From Clostridiales bacterium (GTDB lineage Bacteria > Bacillota > Clostridia > Christensenellales > CAG-138): a stretch of 64,000 nucleotides of DNA. Shown in pieces: positions 26,221 to 34,761 of the stretch (its first letter is position 1; each line of letters starts with the position of its first letter). Under the pieces are notes generated by a model. The model ran no database searches. It had not been told where the DNA came from and saw only the letters and a program-made list of their open reading frames with translations. A program made the translations under genes and the position numbers. The stretch is taken from positions 1 through 64,000 of the forward strand of contig CAKJYC010000012.1 of NCBI GenBank assembly GCA_918244965.1. The letters are read 5' to 3'.

Positions 26221-28638
26221 TTATTTGTGCATCAGCCAGCCCTTGATGTCGCTGACGCCGCGGAACTTTTCAAAGCTGCCGTCGTCGTTTAAGAGCACCA
26301 GCGTCGGGGCCTGCTTGACGCCGTACTGTTCGACGAGCGCCTTCTCCTCGTTCGCGTTGAGCGGCGTGAACGCAACGCCCGCCTTTTCGAGCAGCGCGGT
26401 CGCCAGCTTGCAGTTGGGGCAGGTCGGCGTCTTGAACAGCAGCGCCTTCGGGGCGTCGGCCTTTTCGGGCGCGGTCGGCGCGCAGCACGGCGCGGGCGTG
26501 ATCGCTTCCGCAGCGGCCTCGGCGATCGTGTCGTCGGGCGCGGGGTTCGGGCCGACATGCGTGAGGTGCGAACGGCCGATGTTGTACACCTTGCGGTCCT
26601 TGAATTCCTGCGCCTTGCCGTCGTTCCAGTTCTGGACCGGGCGGTAGTAGCCGGTGATGCGGGAATAGACCTCGGTCTTGTTGCCGCAGATCGGGCAGGT
26701 GAAGTGCTCGCCCGTGATGTAGCCGTGGTCTTTGCAGACCGAGTACGTCGGCGACATCGTGTAGTAAGGCAGCTTGTAGTTCTCGGCGATCTTCCGGACG
26801 AGGTTTGCCGCGGCCTTCCAGTCGGGCAGCTTTTCGCCGAGGAACGCGTGGAACACGGTGCCGGAGGTGTACAGCGTCTGCAGATCGTCCTGGATATCGA
26901 GCGCCGAGAAGATGTCCTCGGTATAGCCGACCGGCAGGTGCGACGAGTTCGTGTAGTACGGCGTGCCGTCCATGTTCGCCGTGATGATGTCCGGATAGCG
27001 GGTCTTGTCATGCTTGGCGAAGCGGTAGGTCGTGGACTCCGCGGGCGTCGCTTCGAGGTTGTAGAGGTCGCCGTACTGCTCCTGATAATCGCTGAGGCGG
27101 TTTCGCATGTGGTTCAAGACCTCGCGGGTGAAGCGCTGCGTTTCGGGATGCGTCAGGTCCTTCCGGAGCCACTTTGCATTCAGGCCGACCTCGTTCATGC
27201 CGATGAGGCCGATCGTTGAGAAGTGGTTGTTGAACGTGCCGAGGTAGCGCTTGGTGTACGGATAGAGCCCTGCGTCCAGGAGCTTGGTGATGACGGTGCG
27301 CTTGGTTTTCAAAGAACGCGCCGCAATGTCCATCATGCGGTCGAGCTCGGCGTAGAATTCCTTCTCGTCCTTTGCAAGGTACGCGATGCGCGGCATGTTG
27401 ATCGTGACGACGCCGACCGAACCGGTGGATTCGCCGGAGCCGAAGAAGCCGCCGGACTTTTTGCGAAGCTCGCGAAGGTCAAGACGCAGACGGCAGCACA
27501 TAGAACGCACGTCGCTCGGCTCCATGTCCGAGTTGATGTAGTTCGAGAAGTACGGCGTGCCGTATTTTGCGGTCATCTCAAACAGCAGCTTGTTGTTCTC
27601 GGTCTCGGACCAGTCGAAGTCGCGCGTGATCGAGTACGTGGGGATCGGATACTGGAAGCCGCGGCCGTTGGCGTCGCCCTCGATCATGACCTCGATGAAC
27701 GCCTTGTTGACCATGTCCATTTCCTTCTTGCAGTCGCCGTAGGTGAAGTCCATCTCCTTGCCGCCGACGATCGCGGGCAGGTTTTCGAGGTCCTTCGGAA
27801 CGGTCCAGTCGAGCGTGATGTTGGAAAACGGCGCCTGCGTGCCCCAGCGGGACGGCGTGTTGACGCCGTAGATGAACGACTGGACGCACTGCTTGACTTC
27901 CTTCTGGGTGAGGTTGTCGACCTTGACGAACGGCGCGAGGTAGGTGTCGAACGACGAGAACGCCTGCGCGCCCGCCCACTCGTTCTGCATGATGCCGAGG
28001 AAGTTGACCATCTGGTTGCACAGCGTAGAAAGATGGCTTGCCGGCGAGGACGTGATCTTGCCGGGCACGCCGCCGAGACCCTCCTGAATGAGCTGCTTCA
28101 AGCTCCAGCCCGCGCAGTAGCCGGTCAGCATCGACAGGTCGTGCAGATGGATCGCCGCGGAACGGTGCGCTTCCGCGATCTCGTTGTCGTAGATCTCGGT
28201 CAGCCAGTAGTTCGCCGTGATCGCGCCGGAGTTACTGAGGATCAGCCCGCCGACCGAATACGTGACGGTCGAATTCTCCTTCACGCGCCAGTCGTTGATC
28301 TTCAGATAGTTGTCAACCAGATCCTTGTAGTTCAGCATCGTCGAGTTGATGTTGCGGATCTTCTCACGCTGCTTGCGGTAGAGGATGTACGCCTTTGCGA
28401 CGTCCGCGTAGCCGGACTCCGACAGCACCTTTTCGACGCTGTCCTGGATCTCCTCGACCGTGATCTTGTCGTCCTTGATCTTGCTTTCGAAATCGCTCGT
28501 GACATGCAGCGACAGAAGCTCGATCACGCTCGGATGATAGTGCCTGCCGGTCGCCTCAAACGCCTTGGTGATCGCCGCGCTGATCTTGCCGATCGAAAAC
28601 TCCGCGAGCTTGCCGTCTCTTTTAATGACCTCGTACAT
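26221..28638 (-). CDS. nrdD: Anaerobic ribonucleoside-triphosphate reductase with N-terminal ATP cone and C-terminal redoxin domain
   Basis: MYEVIKRDGKLAEFS ATP cone; Zn site CKDHGY..CPICG; glycyl-radical motif RITGYYRPVQNWN; C-terminal ALLFKTPTCPNCKLATALLEKAGVAFTPL. Confidence 0.95.
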   Translation of the reverse strand: MYEVIKRDGKLAEFSIGKISAAITKAFEATGRHYHPSVIELLSLHVTSDFESKIKDDKITVEEIQDSVEKVLSESGYADVAKAYILYRKQREKIRNINSTMLNYKDLVDNYLKINDWRVKENSTVTYSVGGLILSNSGAITANYWLTEIYDNEIAEAHRSAAIHLHDLSMLTGYCAGWSLKQLIQEGLGGVPGKITSSPASHLSTLCNQMVNFLGIMQNEWAGAQAFSSFDTYLAPFVKVDNLTQKEVKQCVQSFIYGVNTPSRWGTQAPFSNITLDWTVPKDLENLPAIVGGKEMDFTYGDCKKEMDMVNKAFIEVMIEGDANGRGFQYPIPTYSITRDFDWSETENNKLLFEMTAKYGTPYFSNYINSDMEPSDVRSMCCRLRLDLRELRKKSGGFFGSGESTGSVGVVTINMPRIAYLAKDEKEFYAELDRMMDIAARSLKTKRTVITKLLDAGLYPYTKRYLGTFNNHFSTIGLIGMNEVGLNAKWLRKDLTHPETQRFTREVLNHMRNRLSDYQEQYGDLYNLEATPAESTTYRFAKHDKTRYPDIITANMDGTPYYTNSSHLPVGYTEDIFSALDIQDDLQTLYTSGTVFHAFLGEKLPDWKAAANLVRKIAENYKLPYYTMSPTYSVCKDHGYITGEHFTCPICGNKTEVYSRITGYYRPVQNWNDGKAQEFKDRKVYNIGRSHLTHVGPNPAPDDTIAEAAAEAITPAPCCAPTAPEKADAPKALLFKTPTCPNCKLATALLEKAGVAFTPLNANEEKALVEQYGVKQAPTLVLLNDDGSFEKFRGVSDIKGWLMHK

Positions 28639-28715
28639 AAGAAAAACCCCCTGAATGGTAATCGTAAAAGCTTTTTCGGATGCGGGACGGTTTTCCCGCG
28701 ATTCCGAGCAAGCCA

Positions 28716-28745
28716 ACTGTACCACAAGTGGAGGTTGCGTGTCAA
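28716..28745 (-). promoter_or_regulatory. Predicted nrdD promoter
   Basis: Minus strand TTGACA-18-TACAGT; the -35 overlaps NrdR-like box 1. Confidence 0.6.
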
Positions 28746-28787
28746 TATGTTGTGGTGATTGTTAACAAATCATACAATATGTTGTAT
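28740..28787 (-). promoter_or_regulatory. Pair of NrdR-box-like elements
   Basis: TGTCAATATGTTGTGG (28740-28755) and ATACAATATGTTGTAT (28772-28787), shared core CAATATGTTGT, 32 bp apart. Confidence 0.75.
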
Positions 28788-28845
28788 TTATACGTTGCAT
28801 ATGCAAAACGACGTATGCGGCGCGGAAAAAGTCCGAAAAGCCCGA

Positions 28846-29535
28846 TTACAAGCCTCTTAACGCCGTGTTCGGTACGGTTTTTCGGACAGCAGCGGCATAC
28901 TGCTCCATGCATTCGCGGCTCGGCGCATGGAAGTTCTCGTAAACGACCGTATCGCGGTCCGTAAACGCTTGCAGGTAATACGCCTTCGCCCCCGCGATCC
29001 ACTCGGAAATCGCGATAAAATCGGACATATCGTGCAATTCGTCGACGACGGTGGTGCGGAATTCGTAGTCGATCCCGCTGTGCATCAGAAGCGAAATGCT
29101 CTCGAAAACCGGTGCAAGATCAATTGTGTCCAGACCGCATATATGCGCATAATGATGCGGGCCGCCCTTGACGTCCATCGCAACATAGTCGACAAGGCCC
29201 TCGTCAAGCAGCGCTTTAAGCCGGTCCGGGTGCATGCCGTTGGTGTCGAGCTTGACCGGATACCCCAGCGCCCTGATCCTGCGAAGCAGGTCCGGGAGAT
29301 CCTTGCGCAGCGTCGGCTCGCCGCCGGTGATCGCCACGCCGTCCAAAAGCCCCTGACGCTTTTTCAAAAACGCCAGCAGCTCCGCGTCGTCCATGACGGG
29401 CTTTGCCGTGCCGTCGATCAGCTCGGCGTTGTGGCAGAACGGGCAGCGAAGGTCGCACCCGCCCAAAAATACCGTGCACGCCACGCGTCCCGGAAAGTCC
29501 AGAAGCGTCATTTTCTGTAATCCGTGAATGTCCAT
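28846..29535 (-). CDS. nrdG: Anaerobic ribonucleotide reductase-activating protein (radical SAM)
   Basis: MDIHGLQKMTLLDFPGRVACTVFLGGCDLRCPFCHNAELI; start trimmed from ORF 28846..29679. Confidence 0.9.
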   Translation of the reverse strand: MDIHGLQKMTLLDFPGRVACTVFLGGCDLRCPFCHNAELIDGTAKPVMDDAELLAFLKKRQGLLDGVAITGGEPTLRKDLPDLLRRIRALGYPVKLDTNGMHPDRLKALLDEGLVDYVAMDVKGGPHHYAHICGLDTIDLAPVFESISLLMHSGIDYEFRTTVVDELHDMSDFIAISEWIAGAKAYYLQAFTDRDTVVYENFHAPSRECMEQYAAAVRKTVPNTALRGL

Positions 29536-29549
29536 ACCAAATCCTTTCG

Positions 29550-29643
29550 TGTCCCGAAGGGACATATCGTTCCGCAGGAATATCGCGTTCCGCAGGGAAC
29601 ATATCGCGCCGAAGGCATATCGCTCCCCGGAGGGGAATATCGC
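29550..29643. repeat. Array of five small inverted repeats separated by ATATCG(C)
   Basis: gtcccGAAgggac-atatcg / ttccGCAggaa-tatcgc / gttccGCAGggaac-atatcgc / gccGAAggc-atatcgc / tccccGGAgggga-atatcgc. Confidence 0.9.
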
Positions 29644-29679
29644 CGAGGTTTTTGACGATATGCGGCTTACGCCGCACAA

Positions 29680-30621
29680 CTATACTGCCGCCAAAATGTG
29701 CAGGTTGCGGATCCCGCCGTCCGCGATCGAATCGTTGACCGAATACGCGTGCTTTTCGAGATCGCCGCAGATCGCCTTGGTGAGGTTTTGCGTAGTCAGC
29801 TCGTCGATCACGTCCGCCGCGACGTCCTCGATCATGCCGCGCTTCGCGTCTGCGGCGTCCGGTCCGTTGTCGGTCGTCAGAAGGACCTCAAGCGTTTCGG
29901 CGATCAGCGCGAGCTTCGGCAGCGCGCGCATCGCGCGGAAGCGCCACTTGTAATACGGCATGTACGCGCCGTTGAGCAGAAACGCCGCGTGCATCGCCGC
30001 GTTCGCAAACTCCGCGACCGCAAGCTGCGCCGCGCCGGTCTCGCCGTGCGCAAGACAGCGCGGATAGTTGTACTGCCCCGCTTGCGCCATCAGCAGCAGA
30101 CTGCCCGCAAGCTTCTTTTTCCGAACGTCCTCCGGAAAGCGCGAAAGCTCCTCGCGGATGCGCGTGACCTCGCCGCGCCCGTCGAAAAACAGCCTGCCGT
30201 TCGTCGCTTCGAGCAGCGCCTGCTCCGGCACGGTCAGCCATTGCGAAACCGTGAGAACGCCGTCCGCCGCGCCGACCTTCTCCTGAAAGAACTCCGCCGT
30301 GCGCAAAACGCCGTGCCGCGCCCCGCCGACCGGCGCGAGCGGACTGCGGCGCAGCCCCAGGAATTCCTTCGGCAGCTTGCTGTACGCGCGTTCGAGCTGA
30401 AACGCCGTTTTGCGGTCCACTGTGTCCTCGTCCGGCAGCAGGATCAGAAAGCCCGGCTCAAAATCGTGGTCGCGGCTCATGTCGTCGTCAAAGCCGAGAC
30501 ACTCCGAGCCGCCGCCGAACAGTCCGACTGCAAGCTGCGGCAGAAGGTCCGGAAACTGTTCCGTCAGCATCGGTTTTCCGCATTCCAGCCAGTAGCGTTC
30601 GGAAAGCTCAAGTCCGTTCAT
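29680..30621 (-). CDS. DUF4037 domain-containing (nucleotidyltransferase-like) protein
   Basis: GGGSECLGFDDDMSRDHDFEPGFLILLPDED; start trimmed from ORF 29680..30891. Confidence 0.75.
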   Translation of the reverse strand: MNGLELSERYWLECGKPMLTEQFPDLLPQLAVGLFGGGSECLGFDDDMSRDHDFEPGFLILLPDEDTVDRKTAFQLERAYSKLPKEFLGLRRSPLAPVGGARHGVLRTAEFFQEKVGAADGVLTVSQWLTVPEQALLEATNGRLFFDGRGEVTRIREELSRFPEDVRKKKLAGSLLLMAQAGQYNYPRCLAHGETGAAQLAVAEFANAAMHAAFLLNGAYMPYYKWRFRAMRALPKLALIAETLEVLLTTDNGPDAADAKRGMIEDVAADVIDELTTQNLTKAICGDLEKHAYSVNDSIADGGIRNLHILAAV

Positions 30622-31435
30622 ACAGCTGCTTCGCCCTTTCCTTGAGATCGTTCGCCGCGGCGAACCAGCCGTAATATTCGAACGTCGGCGCGCACTTTTC
30701 GCACACGAACGCGTAGTATCCGTCGCGCGGGACCGTCGGCGTGTCCAGAAGCGCCTGCGCGCGCGCAAGATGCGCGTCGATCGCTTCGCACGCGTCCAAT
30801 AGCCCCAGCCGGTCCTCGGCCGCGTTTGCCATATTGAGGTGCGTGATCGCCTGCTCCAACGCCCCGTGCGGCGCCGTTTCCATGACGGCAAGCGCCTTTT
30901 TGTACAGCGCGTCCGCTTCGTCGAAGCGCTTCAGCGATACAAGCAGCAGGGCCATGTTGTTGTACAGCCCGCCCAAAAGCTCCGGCTTGACCGAGGGGAT
31001 CGCCTCGTAGGTCGCCTTTGCCCGTTCAAACATCGCAAGCGCGCGCTCGTTCTCGCCGAACGCGTTCAGCGCCGTCGCGATGTTCACATAGGTCGTGCCC
31101 GCCGTGATCGACCCTTCAAAGCCGAGCGCGCCGATCAGCCGCTCCGCTTCCTCCGCCTGCGCAAGCGCCTTGTCGCGCTCGCCGGTTTTGCGATAGTGGC
31201 CGGTAAGCTCATTTCGGATCATCAGCTCGCCCCGGCGATCGCGGCCGAGCTTCGCCTCCTCAAGCCAGTACAAAAGATGCCGCTCCACGCCCGCGTAGTC
31301 GCGGCGGCTCATATAGTCGTCGACCTTCTCCATGATCCGCTGCTGCGGCACGGGCTTCGTCTGCGGCTCCGCGCCGTACGGCTGCTCGCACAGCAGGCAG
31401 CGCGGCTCGGCATACTCCTCTTTTTCGATCGGCAT
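30608..31435 (-). CDS. TPR-repeat protein with N-terminal Cys motif
   Basis: MPIEKEEYAEPRCLLCEQPYG then TPR-like helices; overlaps the DUF4037 gene. Confidence 0.7.
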   Translation of the reverse strand: MPIEKEEYAEPRCLLCEQPYGAEPQTKPVPQQRIMEKVDDYMSRRDYAGVERHLLYWLEEAKLGRDRRGELMIRNELTGHYRKTGERDKALAQAEEAERLIGALGFEGSITAGTTYVNIATALNAFGENERALAMFERAKATYEAIPSVKPELLGGLYNNMALLLVSLKRFDEADALYKKALAVMETAPHGALEQAITHLNMANAAEDRLGLLDACEAIDAHLARAQALLDTPTVPRDGYYAFVCEKCAPTFEYYGWFAAANDLKERAKQLYERT

Positions 31436-31486
31436 AACGTTCCTCCGTATCGTTCTGTGTTCAGTATAGCAGATCGTGCGCAAAAA

Positions 31487-31516
31487 GAAAAGGGGCGATC
31501 CAACGGATCGCCCCGC
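31487..31516 (-). terminator. Terminator of glmS
   Basis: Minus strand GGGGCGATCC-GTT-GGATCGCCCCTTTTC. Confidence 0.85.
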
Positions 31517-31526
31517 AAAGCAGGTT

Positions 31527-33395
31527 TTATTCCACCGTGACACTCTTTGCAAGGTTGCGCGGCTTGTCGACGTCGAGACCCTTCTGTACGCTGGTGTAGT
31601 AGGCAAGCAGCTGCAGCGGGATGATCGCAAGCGAGCCGATCAGGTGCGGATCGGTGTCGGGGATGCGGATCGTAAAATCGAGCGCGCCGGTCTGCACGTC
31701 GACGCCCTCCGGGCACAGGCCGATCAGGTACCCGCCGCGCGCCTTGCATTCCTCCATATTGCTGAGCGTCTTTTCGAGCAGCTGCTTCTGCGTCAGTACG
31801 CCGACGATCAGCGTGCCGTCCTCGATAAGGCTGATCGTGCCGTGCTTCAGCTCGCCCGCCGCGTACGCTTCGCTGTGGATGTAGCAGATCTCCTTCATCT
31901 TGAGCCCGCCCTCAAGCCCGACCGTATAGTCGAGCCCGCGGCCGATGTAGAAGATGTCGCGCGCGTTGGCGTGGCGGGACGCGAACCACTGGATGCGCTC
32001 CTTTTCCGCAAGCACGCGCTCCATCTGTTCGGGCAGCGCAAGCATCCCGGTCTGGAACCGCGCGTATGCGGCAGCGTCGATCGTACCGCGCGCAAACGCC
32101 GTCTCGACGGCCAGCGCATAGATCGCGGCAAGCTGTGCGCTGTACGCCTTGGTCGTGGCGACGGCGATCTCCGGCCCTGCCAGCGTGTACAGCACGTGAT
32201 CCGCTTCGCGCGCGATGGTAGAGCCGACGACATTGACGATCGCAAGCGTCGGGACGCCGTGCGCCTTGGCGGTGCGCAGCGCGGCAAGGCTGTCTGCGGT
32301 CTCGCCGGACTGCGAGATGACGATCATCAGGTCGTCCGGGTCCGCAAGCAGCGTGCGGTAGCGGAATTCGGACGCAAGCTCGACCCGCACGGGGATGCGG
32401 CACAGGTCCTCGATGATGTACTGCGCGCTCATGCCGACGTGCCACGCCGAGCCGCACGCGGCGATCCGGATCGAGCGGATGCGCCGAAGGTCGTCGGCAC
32501 AGAGCCCCGTCGCCGAAAGGTCGATGCGGTCGTCCCGGATCAGGCTGTGCAGCGTGTCGCGGACGGCCTTCGGCTGCTCGTGGATCTCCTTGATCATGAA
32601 ATGCTCGTAGCCGCCTTTTTCGGCCGCCTCGGCGTTCCAGGTGATCTCGGTCTTCGGGATCTCGATCTCGTCGCCGTTCAGGTCGAAGAAGTGCGCCTCG
32701 CCGGGCAGAAGCCTTGCGGACTGCAGGTTGTCGATGTAGCAGACGCTGCGCGTGTATTTCAGGATGGCGGGCACGTCGGACGCAAGGAAGGTCTCGCCTT
32801 CGCCGACGCCGATGATCAGCGGGCTGTCGCGCCGCGCCGCGTAGATCTCGCCGGGATAGTCGGAAAACATCAGCGCCAGCGCGTAGCTGCCGCGCACGCG
32901 CACCATCATGCGGTTGATCGCGTCGATCGGGCCGATTTTATACTTATTATAATAGTAATCGACCAGCTTGATCACGACCTCGGTATCCGTGCCGCTGTAG
33001 AACCGATAGCCGTTGTTGATGAGCTTCTGCTTGAGCTCCTCATAGTTTTCGATGATGCCGTTGTGGACGCCGACGACCGCGGACTCGACCGGCCCGGACG
33101 CCGTATGCTCGGCGTTGCCGGACACGTGCGGATGCGCGTTCGCGCGGCTCGGTTCGCCGTGCGTCGCCCAGCGCGTGTGCCCGATCCCGCAGGTCCCCGC
33201 GAGCGCGCGGCCCTCGTCCGTCGCGTTCGCAAGGTTGACGAGGCGGCCGGTCGTTTTCACGACGTCTGCGGGCGCGTCGCCGCTGCGCACGGCGATCCCG
33301 GCCGAGTCATACCCGCGATATTCCAGTTTTTTGAGGCCGTCCAGCAGGATCGGTCCCGCGGGGCGGTTGCCCGTATATCCGACGATTCCGCACAT
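31527..33395 (-). CDS. glmS: Glutamine--fructose-6-phosphate aminotransferase (isomerizing)
   Basis: MCGIVGYTGNRPAGPILLDGLKKLEYRGYDSAGIAV; C-terminal PRNLAKSVTVE. Confidence 0.97.
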   Translation of the reverse strand: MCGIVGYTGNRPAGPILLDGLKKLEYRGYDSAGIAVRSGDAPADVVKTTGRLVNLANATDEGRALAGTCGIGHTRWATHGEPSRANAHPHVSGNAEHTASGPVESAVVGVHNGIIENYEELKQKLINNGYRFYSGTDTEVVIKLVDYYYNKYKIGPIDAINRMMVRVRGSYALALMFSDYPGEIYAARRDSPLIIGVGEGETFLASDVPAILKYTRSVCYIDNLQSARLLPGEAHFFDLNGDEIEIPKTEITWNAEAAEKGGYEHFMIKEIHEQPKAVRDTLHSLIRDDRIDLSATGLCADDLRRIRSIRIAACGSAWHVGMSAQYIIEDLCRIPVRVELASEFRYRTLLADPDDLMIVISQSGETADSLAALRTAKAHGVPTLAIVNVVGSTIAREADHVLYTLAGPEIAVATTKAYSAQLAAIYALAVETAFARGTIDAAAYARFQTGMLALPEQMERVLAEKERIQWFASRHANARDIFYIGRGLDYTVGLEGGLKMKEICYIHSEAYAAGELKHGTISLIEDGTLIVGVLTQKQLLEKTLSNMEECKARGGYLIGLCPEGVDVQTGALDFTIRIPDTDPHLIGSLAIIPLQLLAYYTSVQKGLDVDKPRNLAKSVTVE

Positions 33396-33411
33396 AGATT
33401 CTCCCTTTCGA

Positions 33412-34743
33412 TCAGTAGACGATCATGTATTTCTGCAGTTCCCAATCGGTGACGCGCGTCCGGTACTCATCCCATTCGCGCTCCTTACCCGCAATATACC
33501 GCTTGTAAACGTGTTCGTCAAGCGTTTCCCGCATCAGCGCGTCCTCCTTCATGCAGGCGATCGCCTCCTTGAGATTGCCGGGCAGGCTGTCGATGCCGTG
33601 TGCCTTGCGCTCGTCCTCGGTCATGGCGAAGATATTTTCGGTGATCTCCGCGGGCGGCACGAGTCCGCGCTCGATGCCGTCGAGCCCTGCGGCAAGGCAC
33701 AGCGCAATCGACAGATACGGGTTGCAGGCGGGGTCGGGGCAGCGAAGCTCGACGCGCGTCGCGTTTCCGCGTGCGGCGGGAATGCGGATCAGCGCCGAGC
33801 GGTTCGACGCGCTCCACGCAAGATAGCACGGCGCTTCATAGCCGGGCACGAGCCGCTTGTAGGAATTGACGAGCGGGTTCGTGATCGCCGCCATGCCGCG
33901 CACATGTTCAAGGATCCCGGCGATGAAGCAGTACGCCTCCTTCGAGAGCTGCTTTTCGCCGTCCGCGTCGTAAAACAGATTTTTGCCGTCCCGGAACAGC
34001 GACATGTTCGTGTGCATGCCGCTGCCGTTGATCCCGAACACGGGCTTCGGCATGAACGTCGCGTGCATGCCGTGCATCTGCGCGATCGTCTTGACCGCCA
34101 TCTTGAACGTCATGATGTTGTCCGCGGCGCGCAGGGCCTCCTCGTAGCGGAAGTCGATCTCGTGCTGACCGGCGGCGACCTCGTGATGGCTCGCCTCGAT
34201 CTCAAAGCCCATCTCCTCCAGCATCAGGCAGATCTCGCGGCGCACGCTGCCGCCGCGGTCGATCGGCGCCATGTCGAAGTAGCCCGCCGCGTCCGCGGTG
34301 CGCGTCGTCGGCGCGCCGCTTTCATCCGTCTCAAACAGGAAGAATTCCAGCTCCGGACCGACGTTGAACGAGTAGCCGAGCGCCTCGGCACGCTTCAGGG
34401 TCCGCTTCAGAATGTAGCGCGGATCGCCGATAAACGGCGTGCCGTCGGGGTTGTAGACGTCGCAGATCAGCCGCGCGGTCTTTCGTTCGGCAGGCATCCA
34501 CGGCAGGACCGCGAACGTGTCGAGATCAGGACGCAGGTACTGGTCGGATTCGTGGATGCGCGTAAAACCCTCGATCGAGCTGCCGTCGATCATGACCTCA
34601 TTGTTCAGGACTTTATCAAGCTGCGAGCGCGTGACCGCGACGTTCTTGAGCTGACCGAAGATATCGGAAAACTGCAGGCGGATGAACTCCACGTCCTCTT
34701 CGTTGGCAATACGGATAATGTCCTCTTTGGTATAGTGTTTCAT
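33412..34743 (-). CDS. glnA: Type I glutamine synthetase
   Basis: [49 protein letters not shown]. Confidence 0.96.
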   Translation of the reverse strand: MKHYTKEDIIRIANEEDVEFIRLQFSDIFGQLKNVAVTRSQLDKVLNNEVMIDGSSIEGFTRIHESDQYLRPDLDTFAVLPWMPAERKTARLICDVYNPDGTPFIGDPRYILKRTLKRAEALGYSFNVGPELEFFLFETDESGAPTTRTADAAGYFDMAPIDRGGSVRREICLMLEEMGFEIEASHHEVAAGQHEIDFRYEEALRAADNIMTFKMAVKTIAQMHGMHATFMPKPVFGINGSGMHTNMSLFRDGKNLFYDADGEKQLSKEAYCFIAGILEHVRGMAAITNPLVNSYKRLVPGYEAPCYLAWSASNRSALIRIPAARGNATRVELRCPDPACNPYLSIALCLAAGLDGIERGLVPPAEITENIFAMTEDERKAHGIDSLPGNLKEAIACMKEDALMRETLDEHVYKRYIAGKEREWDEYRTRVTDWELQKYMIVY

Positions 34744-34761
34744 TGGTTTGTACTCCTTTAT

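Noticed and set aside
27223-28758. 511-aa plus-strand ORF opposite nrdD
   Set aside because: Antisense to NrdD; overlaps its promoter and NrdR boxes on the opposite strand; no RBS or domain.
29550-29676. Possible CRISPR array
   Set aside because: Units are only 16-21 bp with variable self-complementary arms and a 6-7 bp constant part; no cas genes nearby.
33396-33411. Possible glmS ribozyme upstream of glmS
   Set aside because: Only 16 nt between glnA stop and glmS start; too short for the ribozyme.
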